A DNA stretch of 41,454 nucleotides, taken from assembly GCA_021802105.1 (NCBI GenBank), contig JAKAAW010000005.1:1-41454 (forward strand), read 5' to 3'. Under the pieces are notes generated by a model that worked only from the letters and a program-made list of their open reading frames with translations, had not been told where the DNA came from and did no database searches. Positions within the stretch are counted from its first letter, which is position 1, and the number at the start of each line of letters is the position of its first letter. A program made the translations under genes and the position numbers. Source of the DNA: Nanobdellota archaeon (GTDB taxonomy: Archaea; Nanobdellota; Nanobdellia; Parvarchaeales; Parvarchaeaceae). Positions 23,288 through 31,132 of this stretch are shown here, piece by piece.

Positions 23288-23809
23288 ATGGACGATAAAA
23301 ACAAGTGCCATGTGTGCGGGAGGGATGCCTTCTTCTATTCAGAGTACATGAAAAAAGAGCTCTGCCTTAAACACTTCGAAAGGATGCTTATAAGCAGGGC
23401 AAGAAGCACTGTTAAATCGGAAGAGTATAAAAAAAGGACATTCAGGATAAGAGACGACGGTTCAGCGGCATCTGTTTTTCTAAAGTTCATTTTCAGGGAG
23501 GACGGCAAAAGCTCCCTGACACTTTCCAATCTTACTGTAGAAGATTTCACCATAGACGTGCTCCGGTATTTTATAAGAGGCAAAAAACCACGTGACAGAG
23601 TGGCGACAAAAAATACATTCAATCCGCTTTACACGACCTCGGAGAGCGAGCTGGAGGCGTTCATGTCAGCTAAGCAGTTAGCGTACAAAAAAAGAAAAAG
23701 GAGCGAGGATGATTCATACCTGCTCGGTATCGCAGATGACGTCGAGAAGAGAAGACCAGGGGGTATGATCTCAGCGGTAAGGATAGGCAGAAGGATGGGG
23801 ATAATCTGA
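23288..23809 (+). CDS. TtuA/Ncs6-related protein lacking the PP-loop core
   Basis: The 173-residue protein starts with a zinc finger-like 'CHVCGRDAFFY' and 'LCLKHFERML' (C8, C11, C26, H29), closely like the N-terminal finger of TtuA/Ncs6 tRNA 2-thiolation enzymes. Its C-terminal half ('NPLYTTSESELEAFMSAKQL' and 'DDVEKRRPGGMIS') resembles their C-terminal part ('PL..i.EkEv..Ya', 'ELEEk.PGtk'). The middle should hold the PP-loop 'SGGKDS' but has only about 65 residues with none of it, and the C-terminal zinc finger is absent. It could be a non-catalytic subunit or a decayed enzyme with an open frame. The resemblance is read by eye and needs a profile search. Confidence 0.5.
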   Translation: MDDKNKCHVCGRDAFFYSEYMKKELCLKHFERMLISRARSTVKSEEYKKRTFRIRDDGSAASVFLKFIFREDGKSSLTLSNLTVEDFTIDVLRYFIRGKKPRDRVATKNTFNPLYTTSESELEAFMSAKQLAYKKRKRSEDDSYLLGIADDVEKRRPGGMISAVRIGRRMGII

Positions 23810-24058
23810 TCAGTTTATCCTGGTGTAATATTTTTTGTTCGCGAACCCCCCCCAGCTGTATTTACCTTCTTCTGATACTGTCTCCACTGTTACCTGCCCA
23901 TGCTCGAGCGCTACGGATAGATAGTGATATACCAGCCTCTTTGATAGGGAGGGGTACTTCGATTTTAGCAAGGAGAAGAGTTGAGAGCCAGTAAGTTTTT
24001 TCCCGGACAGCTCGTTAAGTATATCCGACATAAGGTCCTCGTTCAGCCGTTTTACCAT
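23810..24058 (-). CDS. Winged-helix DNA-binding protein
   Basis: The 82-residue protein has helix-turn-helix-like segments ('LTGSQLFSLLKSKYPSLSKR', then 'LVYHYLSVALEHGQVTVE') followed by a wing-like 'EEGKYSWGG'. Its ATG directly follows the stop of the thioredoxin-like gene (TGA-ATG, no gap), so it belongs to that operon and may regulate it. It ends abutting the convergent TtuA-like gene. No closer family is evident. Confidence 0.65.
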   Translation of the reverse strand: MVKRLNEDLMSDILNELSGKKLTGSQLFSLLKSKYPSLSKRLVYHYLSVALEHGQVTVETVSEEGKYSWGGFANKKYYTRIN

Positions 24059-24595
24059 TCAAACGCCTGCACAGGTCGGTGCGACATCATTTATAGACCT
24101 ACAGATGTAAGTTTTGAGCTGCTGCTCCGCAGTGGCTATGCTGGTAAAACCGCCTATCTTGTAGTACTGTGAATAGATTCCACCTATAAACACCATTGGG
24201 ACTCTGTCTGAAAGAGACGAGAACAGCTGTATAGAACCGGCCGGTGCCTGCACGGAAGAAGGGTCTATATTGTACTGGCTGACATTGAACTTATACGCAC
24301 AAAAATACGGCCCATAGAACTTATTCCCTATCCACGAACCGCCGAAAGCACTTGTGACATTTGTGAAAGCGCTGAGCTCTGACATGCAGCTGGCACAGTT
24401 GTTCCCATAGAACAGTATGTTAGCCGATTTATTCTGGGAGCACAGACCAGATATGTTCTGGAAGGTCTGCTTGAAAGAGTAAAGGTTGTCCAGTGAGTAT
24501 ACCCTTATAAGAAGATAGACACTGAGCACTGCAAAAACCACTATCACGGCTATATAGACATACAGGAGCCTCTTAGCGATCCTAACTCTGTTCAT
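24059..24595 (-). CDS. Membrane-anchored thioredoxin-fold protein
   Basis: The 178-residue protein has an N-terminal span (residues 10-31) and an outer domain with 'NILFYGNNCASCMSELSAF', that is C67-A-S-C70 after a beta strand, as in thioredoxin-like oxidoreductases, and 'RVPMVFIGG' containing the likely cis-Pro. It probably acts outside the membrane in forming or isomerising disulfides. That fits the many Cys-rich exported proteins encoded in this window. It overlaps the upstream secreted-protein gene by 14 bases. Other Cys residues (C52, and in 'YICRSINDVAPTC') may be structural. Confidence 0.72.
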   Translation of the reverse strand: MNRVRIAKRLLYVYIAVIVVFAVLSVYLLIRVYSLDNLYSFKQTFQNISGLCSQNKSANILFYGNNCASCMSELSAFTNVTSAFGGSWIGNKFYGPYFCAYKFNVSQYNIDPSSVQAPAGSIQLFSSLSDRVPMVFIGGIYSQYYKIGGFTSIATAEQQLKTYICRSINDVAPTCAGV

Positions 24596-25475
24596 AAAAC
24601 GAAAAGTTGAACTCCTTCATTACCTGTCCTGTGCACCTGTTATTGCTGCTGTTTATGCACACGTTTGTTAAGTCTGAACCAAGCGCGCTGTAAAGCGATG
24701 TGTAGATAGGATTGCTAAATTCCGTTATGTTTGATACGAGGTTAAAAACACTGCCCGCACACGACTGTTTGAACGGGAAAACCAGAGAATGGAACCTGAA
24801 AGGAACATCCAGGTAGAATGGGTCTACCACGGTGCTGTCGTTGTAGTTGAAAACGTACTGTGGTATCGGAACAAGAGATATGAGGGATTTTAGTACGGAG
24901 CTCTTATTGGCGAACGTCGCATTTATTATCTTAGTGTCATTGAAAACGGGGTAGAAGAAAGACGAATTCCTAAGCGTTGAATTCTGGGCTACAGCATACG
25001 TGGCGTACATAAGTGTCTTGGTCTGTGATAGAAGAGTAATTACTGTTGTTGTGTTCATAACCAGCGTTGATAGGTTGTATATGTTACGCCCCACGACTGA
25101 ACAACCTGAGAGATTATCGTTGAACCCGCACGCAGTAAACAGTCCTATGTCATAAACGAATGATGAGTACTCTGAATAAGCAGTACTGTTCTCCACCTCC
25201 TGCAGTAGAGGTATGCTCATATATGCAGGTTTTATTCCATAGTTGCAGCTCATGATTATTTCGTTTGTTCCATTCTGTACGTTGTAGAATGATGCAAGGT
25301 TTGTGCCGTTCTTGAATCCGTAAGCGCTGAAAAACTTGCTCAATGATGCGGAGTTAGCGCTTACCTCGGCGGCATGTGCCGTGTTGCTTAAGGGGAATAT
25401 ATAAAGCAGGGAAGTTGCGATGGCAATAAAAACCAACACCGCAAGAAGCACTGCCGTCGTACCTTTATCTCTCAT
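24582..25475 (-). CDS. Exported, sequon-rich protein of unknown function
   Basis: The 297-residue protein begins 'MRDKGTTAVLLAVLVFIA' with one span (8-30), echoing the K-G-T-T start of the 17656-18087 product. The outer domain has six Cys and more than a dozen NxS/T sites ('NGT', 'NTT', 'NSS', 'NES'-like), so it is likely glycosylated. No family was recognised. It overlaps the GalT-like gene by 11 bases upstream and the thioredoxin-like gene by 14 bases downstream; the tight coupling suggests that it is a substrate or partner of the thioredoxin-fold protein. Confidence 0.7.
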   Translation of the reverse strand: MRDKGTTAVLLAVLVFIAIATSLLYIFPLSNTAHAAEVSANSASLSKFFSAYGFKNGTNLASFYNVQNGTNEIIMSCNYGIKPAYMSIPLLQEVENSTAYSEYSSFVYDIGLFTACGFNDNLSGCSVVGRNIYNLSTLVMNTTTVITLLSQTKTLMYATYAVAQNSTLRNSSFFYPVFNDTKIINATFANKSSVLKSLISLVPIPQYVFNYNDSTVVDPFYLDVPFRFHSLVFPFKQSCAGSVFNLVSNITEFSNPIYTSLYSALGSDLTNVCINSSNNRCTGQVMKEFNFSFYEQS

Positions 25476-26262
25476 ACACCTTAGCGTCCCTAAACTCTTT
25501 TGCTAAGACGGACGGGTTTATCCTGACTCTTGATACTCCGAGAAGCTCAAAGGCGTTCCTGCTGCCGCCTACAACACTCATCTTAAAATGTCCGTCCTGA
25601 CCCTGGATAATTGCCATTGTAAGATCTACCTTCTGTGATTCGAGTGTTTTCTTTACCACTGCGGCCAGATCGAAAAGAACGGTGTTATCGCAGTCTTTGA
25701 ACTGCCTGTGCGTTCTGGGAGAGATGACAAGCTCAAAATCGTACTTCGGTGCAAACGGAGTGTACACCACAAAATTCTCCGTCTTGCATACTTCCCTGTC
25801 CCCTATGTTCTGGATCGCCTCGCACTCCATGCATGATTTCCTCTCATTTTTTGGTATGGGAAGGATGAACACATCGAAAAATCCATGTCCATCGGTTTTT
25901 CTTGTTATCACAATGTTTCCTCCGAGGCCGTACTTTTCTATCTCTGCGACCCTCTCGGCTACTATAGACAGAAGCTGCTCGATCTCCTCATTGGTATATT
26001 TTCTTATCCTGTTTTCGTGTTCCTTGTTCTCTATTATTATCTCCTCATAACCGTGTGCGACAGACGATTTGAAAAGGCTCCCAGTAAGTTCATACTTGGA
26101 AGGTTGCACGTCCCTCTTTATCTCGTAAACTTTTGTGAAACCCCTGTCGAACGGGATAGAGGCGATCTCTTCTCCGTTATCCACGCATGCCTTGCATTCT
26201 TCCTTCGCGTCGGTGACTATAGTAAAAGTCATCGTGTCCGGATCCAGTCTAAACTCGTTCAT
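25465..26262 (-). CDS. GalT-like (HIT superfamily) protein with altered active site
   Basis: The 265-residue protein resembles galactose-1-phosphate uridylyltransferase: 'CKAC' (C23/C26), 'AHGYEEIIIENKEH' (compare 'GxnEVIVEtpeH'), a second pair 'CMEC' (C144/C147), and 'APKYDFELVISPRTH' (compare 'fPfEv.i.P..H'). In the catalytic place, where GalT has HPHxQ, this protein has 'TDGHGFFDVF', so the nucleophilic His triad is largely lost. It may bind nucleotide sugars without uridylyl transfer, or do different chemistry. It begins a four-gene unit with secreted, thioredoxin-like and winged-helix genes, 67 bases after secD. Confidence 0.68.
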   Translation of the reverse strand: MNEFRLDPDTMTFTIVTDAKEECKACVDNGEEIASIPFDRGFTKVYEIKRDVQPSKYELTGSLFKSSVAHGYEEIIIENKEHENRIRKYTNEEIEQLLSIVAERVAEIEKYGLGGNIVITRKTDGHGFFDVFILPIPKNERKSCMECEAIQNIGDREVCKTENFVVYTPFAPKYDFELVISPRTHRQFKDCDNTVLFDLAAVVKKTLESQKVDLTMAIIQGQDGHFKMSVVGGSRNAFELLGVSRVRINPSVLAKEFRDAKVYER

Positions 26263-26329
26263 ATTATTTCCCTTGTATGAAGTAAAAGTACTGGCTATCT
26301 TTAAGCTTTTCAGTATACCTCTCTTAATG

Positions 26330-27934
26330 TTATTTCACACCTTTGACAATGCTTATCAGCTGCGCGAAAGCAGGTCTGGTTATAAGAAGCCCTACGAGGG
26401 AAGCGAGTATCGTTGTCAGGGCAAAGCCAGTAAACAGGCTTGCGGTTGAGAACAGCAGTGGGAACATTATCGCTGCGAAAGAGAAGAACGAGACGACTAT
26501 TATGAAGAACGCCCTAGTTATCCTCTTCCTTATCGCGGTGAATTCCTGCTGTGAGGACCCTCTGATTATCTCATCGGTTATTATTATCTGGTCGTCCACC
26601 GATATACCTATGCTTGCTATTATTCCAGCAAAGCTTGGTATGTCAAGAGTCCAGTGTATAAGAGCAGCGACTCCTATGACTATGAATATCTCCGCTATAC
26701 TGGTAAGCAGTATAAGGGCGGATACCTTATAATCCCCGTACCTCAAGAATATCACGATGCTGACCGCAACGAAAGCAGCGAACAGGAGCAGGAATATCTG
26801 GTTAAGGAACTGCGATCCCGAGGTTGAAGAAACGGACTGGATGGACGTTATCTTTATAGGAGTTGGGAGGCTGCCGCTTTCGAAAGTGGACTGAAGAGTC
26901 TTCATCTGAGCGTAAGCCTGCTGGTAAGTAGGAGCCGAACCTGTTATAGATATTGTCTGGACTGCAGAATTCTTAAGGCTTGGCGATATAGATAATGATG
27001 ATATCTGCTTCCCATTAAGGAAAAGGACTATAGGCTTGCTGAGGAAGCTGCCGCCGTTAGACTGCACTATGGACAGGTTCTTCGTGGCGTTAGCGAAATT
27101 CGCAGCGGCCTGGTGACTTATTTCTATGCCAAAATTGAACTGATATACTCCCTGTATAAGAGTAGGCGGCGACTCCCCTCCATAAGGACAGCTGGAGGTG
27201 AGACAGACCTGCAGTATGCCCTCATTCTTGTTTGTGCTATTGAATATCGTATTGTTGCCTATCTTAGCGTAGAATATGCCCTGACTCTGTATCAAGGAAA
27301 GAGCTTGACTCTCCCCCACATTCGGCATGCTGATTAACAGGAAAGCTCCAGAGGCGATAGTGTGCACTACGCTTATTGATATGCCGCTTATGCCGTACGT
27401 GTTGAGACGCGTCTGGAGCACCCTCTGCAGGTTACCCACCACTGTTGAATTAAATCCAGTCGTAGCGTTGGTTGAATTTGGTTCGACGGTTATCTGGGTA
27501 CCTCCGATTATGTCGAGGCCGTAATTGAGTTTAGTGAAAGGTACATCCTGCACTTGTATATAGGACGAGTTCATCGGCTGCGAGCCTGTGACCTCTATCG
27601 TTACGCTGCTGCCACTGTATATGTACGGGAAAACCTCATTCTCGTAGTGTATCGTGAGCGTTGAGTTTGGAATCGCAGTCCTGTTCAGCGCAGAATAAAA
27701 CTGCTGAGAGTTCGACACGTGGATCCCATTGAGCGCTGTTATTATCGAGCCGGTTGAAAGAGTCGTAAGACCCTGCGCGCTCAGATTACCCAGAAATGAG
27801 TTGGTCGACAGATATATTACCTGTGCGCCGTTCACGCCAGTCAAGTTGAATTCTATTGATAGGAAGGCGACTACTATGACTAAAAGCATCAGGATGACTC
27901 TCCAGTCCTTCAGCATGGATCCTATTCTTGTCAT
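26330..27934 (-). CDS. secD: Protein translocase subunit SecD
   Basis: The 534-residue protein has an N-terminal span, a large outer domain beginning with 'NYGLDIIGGTQITVEPN' (the D1 signature) and five C-terminal spans with 'IIASIGISVDDQIIITDEII', the conserved SecD D4/D5 motif. SecD works with SecF and the SecYE pore to pull exported proteins out using the ion gradient. Its ATG overlaps the secF stop by 4 bases, and secF comes first, as is usual in archaea. Supports substantial export traffic from this genome. Confidence 0.93.
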   Translation of the reverse strand: MTRIGSMLKDWRVILMLLVIVVAFLSIEFNLTGVNGAQVIYLSTNSFLGNLSAQGLTTLSTGSIITALNGIHVSNSQQFYSALNRTAIPNSTLTIHYENEVFPYIYSGSSVTIEVTGSQPMNSSYIQVQDVPFTKLNYGLDIIGGTQITVEPNSTNATTGFNSTVVGNLQRVLQTRLNTYGISGISISVVHTIASGAFLLISMPNVGESQALSLIQSQGIFYAKIGNNTIFNSTNKNEGILQVCLTSSCPYGGESPPTLIQGVYQFNFGIEISHQAAANFANATKNLSIVQSNGGSFLSKPIVLFLNGKQISSLSISPSLKNSAVQTISITGSAPTYQQAYAQMKTLQSTFESGSLPTPIKITSIQSVSSTSGSQFLNQIFLLLFAAFVAVSIVIFLRYGDYKVSALILLTSIAEIFIVIGVAALIHWTLDIPSFAGIIASIGISVDDQIIITDEIIRGSSQQEFTAIRKRITRAFFIIVVSFFSFAAIMFPLLFSTASLFTGFALTTILASLVGLLITRPAFAQLISIVKGVK

Positions 27935-28869
27935 ACCGTGGCTGCCGGTTTAGGCTCCTCCTTGTATCCTATGGCGGCCAGCTGTATAGAGCCGTTGAGT
28001 ATCCATACCGCGAAGTCGTCGAATATGACTCCAAATATCAGTATTATCGCTATGTTGTGTATTATGCTGTTCGATGAACCGAAGAAGAGCACGAGGAACG
28101 TGATCAGGGCTGCCGCATCCATAGTAAGCGACGTCTTTATGGTGTGAGTGAGCCTGTACTTCATGCTGGCTTCCTTTCTCTTGAGTATATTTGTTGCGAG
28201 TATGATGTTCCTGTCAGCAGAATAACCCATTACCATAAGGATTCCTGCTATAGATGCCGTGGAGAAGTGCAGTCCGATGATATCCAAAAGACCTACGACG
28301 TTTATAACGTCGCTTACTATGCTGATGACATTTGAGAATGCCTGTGCGAAGTTCCTAAAGTAGAACAGCGAAACTATTGCCACTAGGATAAACGCTATGC
28401 CCAAGAGAAGCGCGGAATCGTAAAGAGCGCTCTGCGCTAGCGAAGCCCCGACGAAATTTACGCTGGAATTTGAAGATGTGAGGGAGATACCGAATAATTT
28501 TGACACGGCGTTTGACAACGCAGTAGAGTTGACCCCTGTACCCGCCGTTATCGTGTAACCGGTCACTGCATTTGACAGTGGCGAGTGAAGCACGGAGACA
28601 GACACTGGTGTGCCCAGAGCCGATGTCAGATTGGTAGTTATAATCTCAGGGGATACAATATTAGTGGTCGATAGCGACAGAGATATGCCTCCGGAGAGGG
28701 ATATGCCCTCATTAATCAGCTGGCCGTGCGTTATGTAGTGGTAGCCTATTGAGGCGGAGAAGAACACTATCAACATTATAGGTATGAAAACCATCTTCCT
28801 GTAGTTTCTCAGGTAATAATCAACGAGGTTGTCTATAGTCCTGCTTATAGTTTTCCTGATGCCTTCCAT
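27931..28869 (-). CDS. secF: Protein translocase subunit SecF
   Basis: The 312-residue protein has a first span at about 28-48, the outer signature 'EGISLSGGISLSLS' (compare 'GiDFtGG') and a C-terminal cluster of spans with 'SIAGILMVMGYSADRNIILA', the SecF motif. It pairs with SecD encoded directly downstream with a 4-base overlap. Length is normal for archaeal SecF. Confidence 0.93.
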   Translation of the reverse strand: MEGIRKTISRTIDNLVDYYLRNYRKMVFIPIMLIVFFSASIGYHYITHGQLINEGISLSGGISLSLSTTNIVSPEIITTNLTSALGTPVSVSVLHSPLSNAVTGYTITAGTGVNSTALSNAVSKLFGISLTSSNSSVNFVGASLAQSALYDSALLLGIAFILVAIVSLFYFRNFAQAFSNVISIVSDVINVVGLLDIIGLHFSTASIAGILMVMGYSADRNIILATNILKRKEASMKYRLTHTIKTSLTMDAAALITFLVLFFGSSNSIIHNIAIILIFGVIFDDFAVWILNGSIQLAAIGYKEEPKPAATV

Positions 28870-28923
28870 TCGAGTCTATAGAATCGATAATAGTATAAAA
28901 AGTTGAACTCTTGAATAAAAGAC

Positions 28924-29649
28924 CTATTTGAACCAAAATAGAGGATATACTTTGTAGGAACCTGCAGATATGTTAACCCGCATATTACTATAGGATTTTA
29001 TCAGTTCGTCTCTCAGAGGAGAGAACCATTCGTTTTTAGCTGGATATCCCCTCTCAAACTTGTCTAGGATGTTTGCACTCAATGATGCGCTGTAGAAATT
29101 ATAATCCTGGAGCAGGTACACATTATGGTACTTAAATCCCTTACTTTTAGGCATGTTATTGAACCTGTATCTGAACTGGTTCACGAAATGTTTCTGCGTT
29201 TCAGCATCAAGGCCATTGGCATCCATTGCTATGGAAAACCTGATTTCATCAATGTCATTCAATAAGCCGTTGAGTCCCCTATCTTTTGATATCTCCCCTA
29301 CCTTCCTTGATTTCAGCCATATCGACTCAAATCTCTCCCAGAATGCGAATAGGTTTATCGTCTCGACCTCTACTATCTCACACACCTTTTTTTCCGCTTC
29401 CTTATAAGTTATAACAACATCCGCTGGCCACTTGGATATTTCCGTCCTAGTATTCTTCGGAGACCTGTACAGGTCTTTTGCTCCCATATACTTAAGCTCA
29501 CACTCTATCTCTATATCTTCTATCGGTTTTGTCTTCTCAAGATAGGATGCAGTTGACAGCTGCATAAGAAGGTGTTTAGTAGTAGTAAAGCTCTTCACAT
29601 CCGAAAGGAGTACGTTCTCAAGATTCTTGTTATTTGGGGAAGGTGACAT
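28924..29649 (-). CDS. Uncharacterised soluble protein, possible nuclease-like fold
   Basis: The 241-residue protein has no signal or membrane span. A central 'PADVVITYKEAEKKVCEIVE' run followed by 'VET' has the shape of a PD-(D/E)XK core (acidic residue on a strand, hairpin, then E-x-V/E on the next strand), but the Lys is not in place, so activity is doubtful. Aromatic-rich segments follow ('LFAFWERFESIW', 'NVYLLQDYNFYSA'). It is upstream of secF on the same strand with a 54-base gap and divergent from a pilin-like gene. I do not recognise the family. Confidence 0.55.
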   Translation of the reverse strand: MSPSPNNKNLENVLLSDVKSFTTTKHLLMQLSTASYLEKTKPIEDIEIECELKYMGAKDLYRSPKNTRTEISKWPADVVITYKEAEKKVCEIVEVETINLFAFWERFESIWLKSRKVGEISKDRGLNGLLNDIDEIRFSIAMDANGLDAETQKHFVNQFRYRFNNMPKSKGFKYHNVYLLQDYNFYSASLSANILDKFERGYPAKNEWFSPLRDELIKSYSNMRVNISAGSYKVYPLFWFK

Positions 29650-29761
29650 GCCGGATCACAATTTAGAATAGAAGCATCATCCTATTTATACTCGTTCTAG
29701 CAGGACAAACAATATCTGTAAGCGTAATAAAGTATTTAGCGGTATAAAATTACTATAGACT

Positions 29762-30424
29762 ATGCGCGCACAGTTCTCCATAGAGTTCGTGATAGATGTA
29801 AGCATAATACTGGTCCTTGTTATATTCCTTATAGTCTTCTTTAGCACTTTTGGAAACACGCACTATAATGCGGCGGTCATGAACTCTGTCTGCTCCGAGA
29901 TAGCACAGGGGATAAATCTAGTCACCTCATCCGGAAGTTTCCCTGTGGTGCAGTACGTTCCTCTGCTGAATGATACTGCTTTCAACAGCTATAATATAAG
30001 CGTCTCAGACGGGATCATAATAATATACTTGCAGCCCAGCGGCGGGAGACCTGCTTCCTTGATAGCAAATACAAACGTAGTGTCGTGTGGAGCGAACACA
30101 AGGAACACGGACAACGAATCCTTCGGACTCTCAAATCTCGCGATATATAAGAATTCTACTGGTATAGCCATTGCCTACCTATACAGCAACAGCACTAACA
30201 ACACCTTTCCTACAACAGTCTACGGGGGAGGTTTCCCCGGCGGTGCTGTGCTCTATCTAAAATCTCCGGGTGGTATAATGACCACGCTGGCCTACGAACT
30301 TTCATCTTTTGTCTATACTAATGCGACGTACATAGAGACCTTGTCTGCTGGATCATACAAATTCTACGCCCAGAGTGAGCAAGATCCATCTATAAAGGTT
30401 GCGCTGCCATTCACTAAATCTTGA
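29762..30424 (+). CDS. Type IV pilin-like protein
   Basis: The 220-residue protein begins 'MRAQFSIEFVIDVSIILV', a class III signal peptide: short basic start, A then Q-F-S-I-E with Glu at +5, and a hydrophobic helix. The outer domain has two Cys and many sequons ('NIS', 'NES', 'NST', 'NNT', 'NAT') and is strand-rich, ending 'SIKVALPFTKS'. Probably a minor pilin or pilin-like anchor. It precedes the two closely related pilins at 30504 and 31133 on the same strand. Confidence 0.75.
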   Translation: MRAQFSIEFVIDVSIILVLVIFLIVFFSTFGNTHYNAAVMNSVCSEIAQGINLVTSSGSFPVVQYVPLLNDTAFNSYNISVSDGIIIIYLQPSGGRPASLIANTNVVSCGANTRNTDNESFGLSNLAIYKNSTGIAIAYLYSNSTNNTFPTTVYGGGFPGGAVLYLKSPGGIMTTLAYELSSFVYTNATYIETLSAGSYKFYAQSEQDPSIKVALPFTKS

Positions 30425-30447
30425 TTGTATCTGTGAAAATCTTTTTA

Positions 30448-30463
30448 TACAATATATATTGTA
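30448..30463. promoter_or_regulatory. Perfect 16-bp palindrome upstream of the major pilin gene
   Basis: tacaatatatattgta is a perfect palindrome, 41-56 bases before the ATG at 30504 and just upstream of the TATA box. Position and symmetry suggest a binding site for a dimeric regulator of pilin expression. Confidence 0.5.
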
Positions 30464-30473
30464 CTTGACAAGC

Positions 30474-30483
30474 TTTAAATATA
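30474..30483 (+). promoter_or_regulatory. TATA box of the pilin gene
   Basis: tttaaatata lies 21-30 bases before ATG 30504 with no ribosome binding site between, so a leaderless transcript is expected. This supports the start at 30504 over an upstream in-frame ATG. Confidence 0.5.
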
Positions 30484-30503
30484 CGCAAAATGTTCATAAT
30501 CTC

Positions 30504-30980
30504 ATGAAAAGAAAAGCACAGTCAGCTTTGGAGTACATGATGACGTATGGTTGGGCCATACTGATCATCGTAATCGTAGCTGCTGTCCTGTACTCGATGG
30601 GTATTTTTAACCCTTCGAGTAGTACTGGAACAACCGCGACGGGCTTCTCGCCTTTCACGGTTCTGGCGCAAACTTGTAACGGGCATGGTTTGCAGATACA
30701 GCTTGGTAACAATGCCGGTGCATCTGTTGCGTTAACCGCTACACCTGCAACTGTAACTACCCAAACTGGGATGTCTGGAACTGGTAGCTTAACGTTGCAG
30801 GGAGGCGCTGCGACCATAACTAGTGGCGGTTCGTTTATATTGAACGGTACCACTTCAGTGAACTGCATAACATCTGGTGCAAGGTATAGTGCTGCTATAA
30901 CTATAGACTACAGTGAAACCACTGGTTTAGGTTCAGAAAGTCTTCAGGCGACAGGTACAGTAGCAGGATCAGCAAGCTAA
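30504..30980 (+). CDS. Type IV pilin (class III signal peptide)
   Basis: The 158-residue product starts 'MKRKAQSALEYMMTYGWAIL', a textbook archaeal prepilin: cleavage before Q-S-A-L-E-Y, Glu at +5, followed by a hydrophobic helix ending 'LYSMGIFNP'. The head domain is small, Ala/Thr/Gly-rich with two Cys (in 'AQTCNG' and 'SVNCIT') and ends 'ESLQATGTVAGSAS'. It has its own TATA box, an upstream palindrome and a T-rich terminator, so it may be strongly expressed as a major pilin. Codons upstream of 30504 in the same frame are not pilin-like. Confidence 0.88.
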   Translation: MKRKAQSALEYMMTYGWAILIIVIVAAVLYSMGIFNPSSSTGTTATGFSPFTVLAQTCNGHGLQIQLGNNAGASVALTATPATVTTQTGMSGTGSLTLQGGAATITSGGSFILNGTTSVNCITSGARYSAAITIDYSETTGLGSESLQATGTVAGSAS

Positions 30981-31010
30981 ATTTTAACTTTTTATTTTTT
31001 TAATTTTTAG
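30981..31010 (+). terminator. T-rich terminator after the pilin gene
   Basis: Immediately after the stop are runs of 5, 7 and 5 T separated by one to three A. Oligo-T tracts terminate archaeal RNA polymerase, so this would end the pilin transcript. Confidence 0.55.
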
Positions 31011-31132
31011 TAAAAAAGCTCAAATCAGTAAGTTTCTTTCGTTATAACTGTAAATGGTGATTGAACGTTCAGATAGGCTGAAGGAACATTACACTTAAGA
31101 CTTGAAAGCGCATTATTTTAATACATCAGAAT

